Assembly: GCA_963823505.1 (NCBI GenBank)
Contig: CAWGLY010000008.1
Location: 124,001 to 188,000 of the forward strand
Direction of reading: 5' to 3'
Length of the DNA stretch: 64,000 bases
Source of the DNA: DATHZQ01 sp963823505
GTDB lineage: Bacteria; Actinomycetota; Acidimicrobiia; Spongiisociales; UBA5794
The notes below the pieces were generated by a model, which was not told the origin of the DNA, did no database searches, and was given only the letters and a program-made list of their open reading frames with translations. This document shows, one piece after another, positions 63,340-64,000 of the stretch (positions are counted from its first letter, which is position 1; every line of letters starts with the position of its first letter). The position numbers and the translations under genes were made by a program.

Positions 63340-64000
63340 ACGTCTCCTCCTCACCGGAAACCACGCCGCGGCGTACGGGGCGATGCTCTCCCGGACAGAA
63401 GTGATCTCGGCGTACCCGATCACGCCACAGACAATGATCGTCGAGCTGCTGTCTGAGCTGACGGCTTCGGGACGGCTGCAGGCGAAGTTCATCACGGTCG
63501 AGTCGGAGCATTCCGCAATGGCGGCGTGCGTCGGCGCCTCGGCCGCAGGCGCCCGTGCGTATACGGCGACCAGCGGGCAGGGTCTTGCGCTGATGCACGA
63601 GATGTTGCACTGGGCGGTGGGGGCGCGGCTCCCGATCGTCCTGACCAACGTGAGTAGGGCGATGGCGCCGGGATGGTCGATATGGAGTGACCAGAGCGAC
63701 ATCCTGTCGCAACGGGACGTCGGCTGGATGATGCTGTTTGCGGAAAGCGTCCAGGAGGCCCAGGACTTCATCATCTGGATGTACCGGGTCGCCGAGCAGG
63801 TGTACCTGCCGGGGATGGTGGGGATGGACGCATTCATCTTGTCGCACACCGCCGAGCCGTTGATCGTTCACGACCAAGCCGCCGTCGATGCGTACCTGCC
63901 CCGCTTCGAGCCGTTGTACGACCTCGATCCGGCGGAGCCCCGGGCCTACGGCGGGTTGGTGAACCGCGACCACTACTTCGAGCTCCGCTACAAGATGTAC
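63332..64000 (+). CDS. porA: 2-oxoacid:ferredoxin oxidoreductase alpha subunit (3' end outside window)
   Basis: The first 223 residues are visible: LTGNHAAAYGAMLSRTEVISAYPITPQTMIVELLSEL, then ESEHSAMAACVGASAAGARAYTATSGQGLALMHEM, which is the PorA/VorB start. The alpha subunit binds the 2-oxoacid. The ATG at 63332 overlaps the end of the GltD-like gene by 8 bp. The beta subunit should follow beyond the window. Pyruvate is the default substrate; 2-oxoisovalerate or 2-oxoglutarate are possible. Confidence 0.9.
   Translation, partial: MPERLLLTGNHAAAYGAMLSRTEVISAYPITPQTMIVELLSELTASGRLQAKFITVESEHSAMAACVGASAAGARAYTATSGQGLALMHEMLHWAVGARLPIVLTNVSRAMAPGWSIWSDQSDILSQRDVGWMMLFAESVQEAQDFIIWMYRVAEQVYLPGMVGMDAFILSHTAEPLIVHDQAAVDAYLPRFEPLYDLDPAEPRAYGGLVNRDHYFELRYKMY

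Noticed and set aside
1..64000. tRNA, rRNA and CRISPR arrays
   Set aside because: I found no T-loop-like motif in a tRNA-sized gap, no rRNA sequence and no regularly spaced repeats; a covariance search was not possible here.

Overview
The window is a GC-rich chromosomal segment of an actinobacterium, gene-dense and mostly made of short operons. Several families point to Actinomycetota: an F420-type PPOX oxidoreductase, a deazaflavin-dependent nitroreductase-like protein, an MpaB/DUF2236 protein, DUF2867 and PASTA-like proteins, and many lipoproteins with actinobacterial-style GC-rich terminators. An Acidimicrobiia-like lineage is my best guess, but that is inference from gene content only. 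I saw no rRNA, tRNA or CRISPR array.

Layout. 3-1394 is an edge-truncated DUF3352-like protein, followed by Dps. 2036-8560 is a coherent catabolic-looking island: a tightly overlapping minus-strand operon (aspartate-carbamoyltransferase-like protein, carbamate kinase, zinc-ribbon threonine-synthase-like PLP enzyme, TrpB-like PLP enzyme) facing a GntR/UTRA regulator and a YgeW-type knotted carbamoyltransferase, with a repeat-rich putative operator between them. 9360-11250 is an archease-RtcB RNA-ligase pair. 11340-25659 is mixed housekeeping: D-lactate dehydrogenase, HAD dehalogenase, lipoproteins, TypA, an alpha/beta hydrolase, a peptidase-S51-like protein with a CysRS-type tail, an MMPL exporter and a PPOX protein. 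25687-29043 holds a broken Fic remnant, an orphan Flp pilin, a CarH-like B12-binding protein without a DNA-binding domain, and an OsmC gene interrupted by an in-frame TGA. 29372-42185 holds HrpB (one frameshift), an SGNH hydrolase, a vWFA lipoprotein, DNA-alkylation repair and a MerB-like organomercurial lyase that also has an in-frame TGA. 42210-50833 holds YceI, NfnAB, a SulP transporter and a TakP-like TRAP transporter. 51038-52950 is a decayed Tn3-family transposase. 53072-64000 holds a secreted trypsin-like protease, a PhoD/PEP-synthase-like five-gene operon and the start of a pyruvate:ferredoxin oxidoreductase operon.

The most striking result is a pair of likely selenoprotein genes. In the OsmC gene (27568-28038) and the MerB-like gene (41517-42185) the standard reading frame ends at a TGA that lies exactly where the family has a catalytic cysteine. 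In both, the same frame continues through the rest of the domain to a proper stop, and a short GC stem-loop with G in the first two loop positions lies 19-25 nt after the TGA, as expected of a bacterial SECIS element. No selenocysteine machinery genes (selA, selB, selC, selD) lie in this window, so they must be sought elsewhere in the genome.

Redox and electron carriers recur: NfnAB and the POR/GltD-like cluster would exchange electrons between ferredoxin and NAD(P)H, while Dps, OsmC and MerB handle oxidant and metal stress. The carbamoyltransferase island would make ATP from carbamoyl phosphate released from a carbamoylated amino compound; its substrate cannot be read from sequence.
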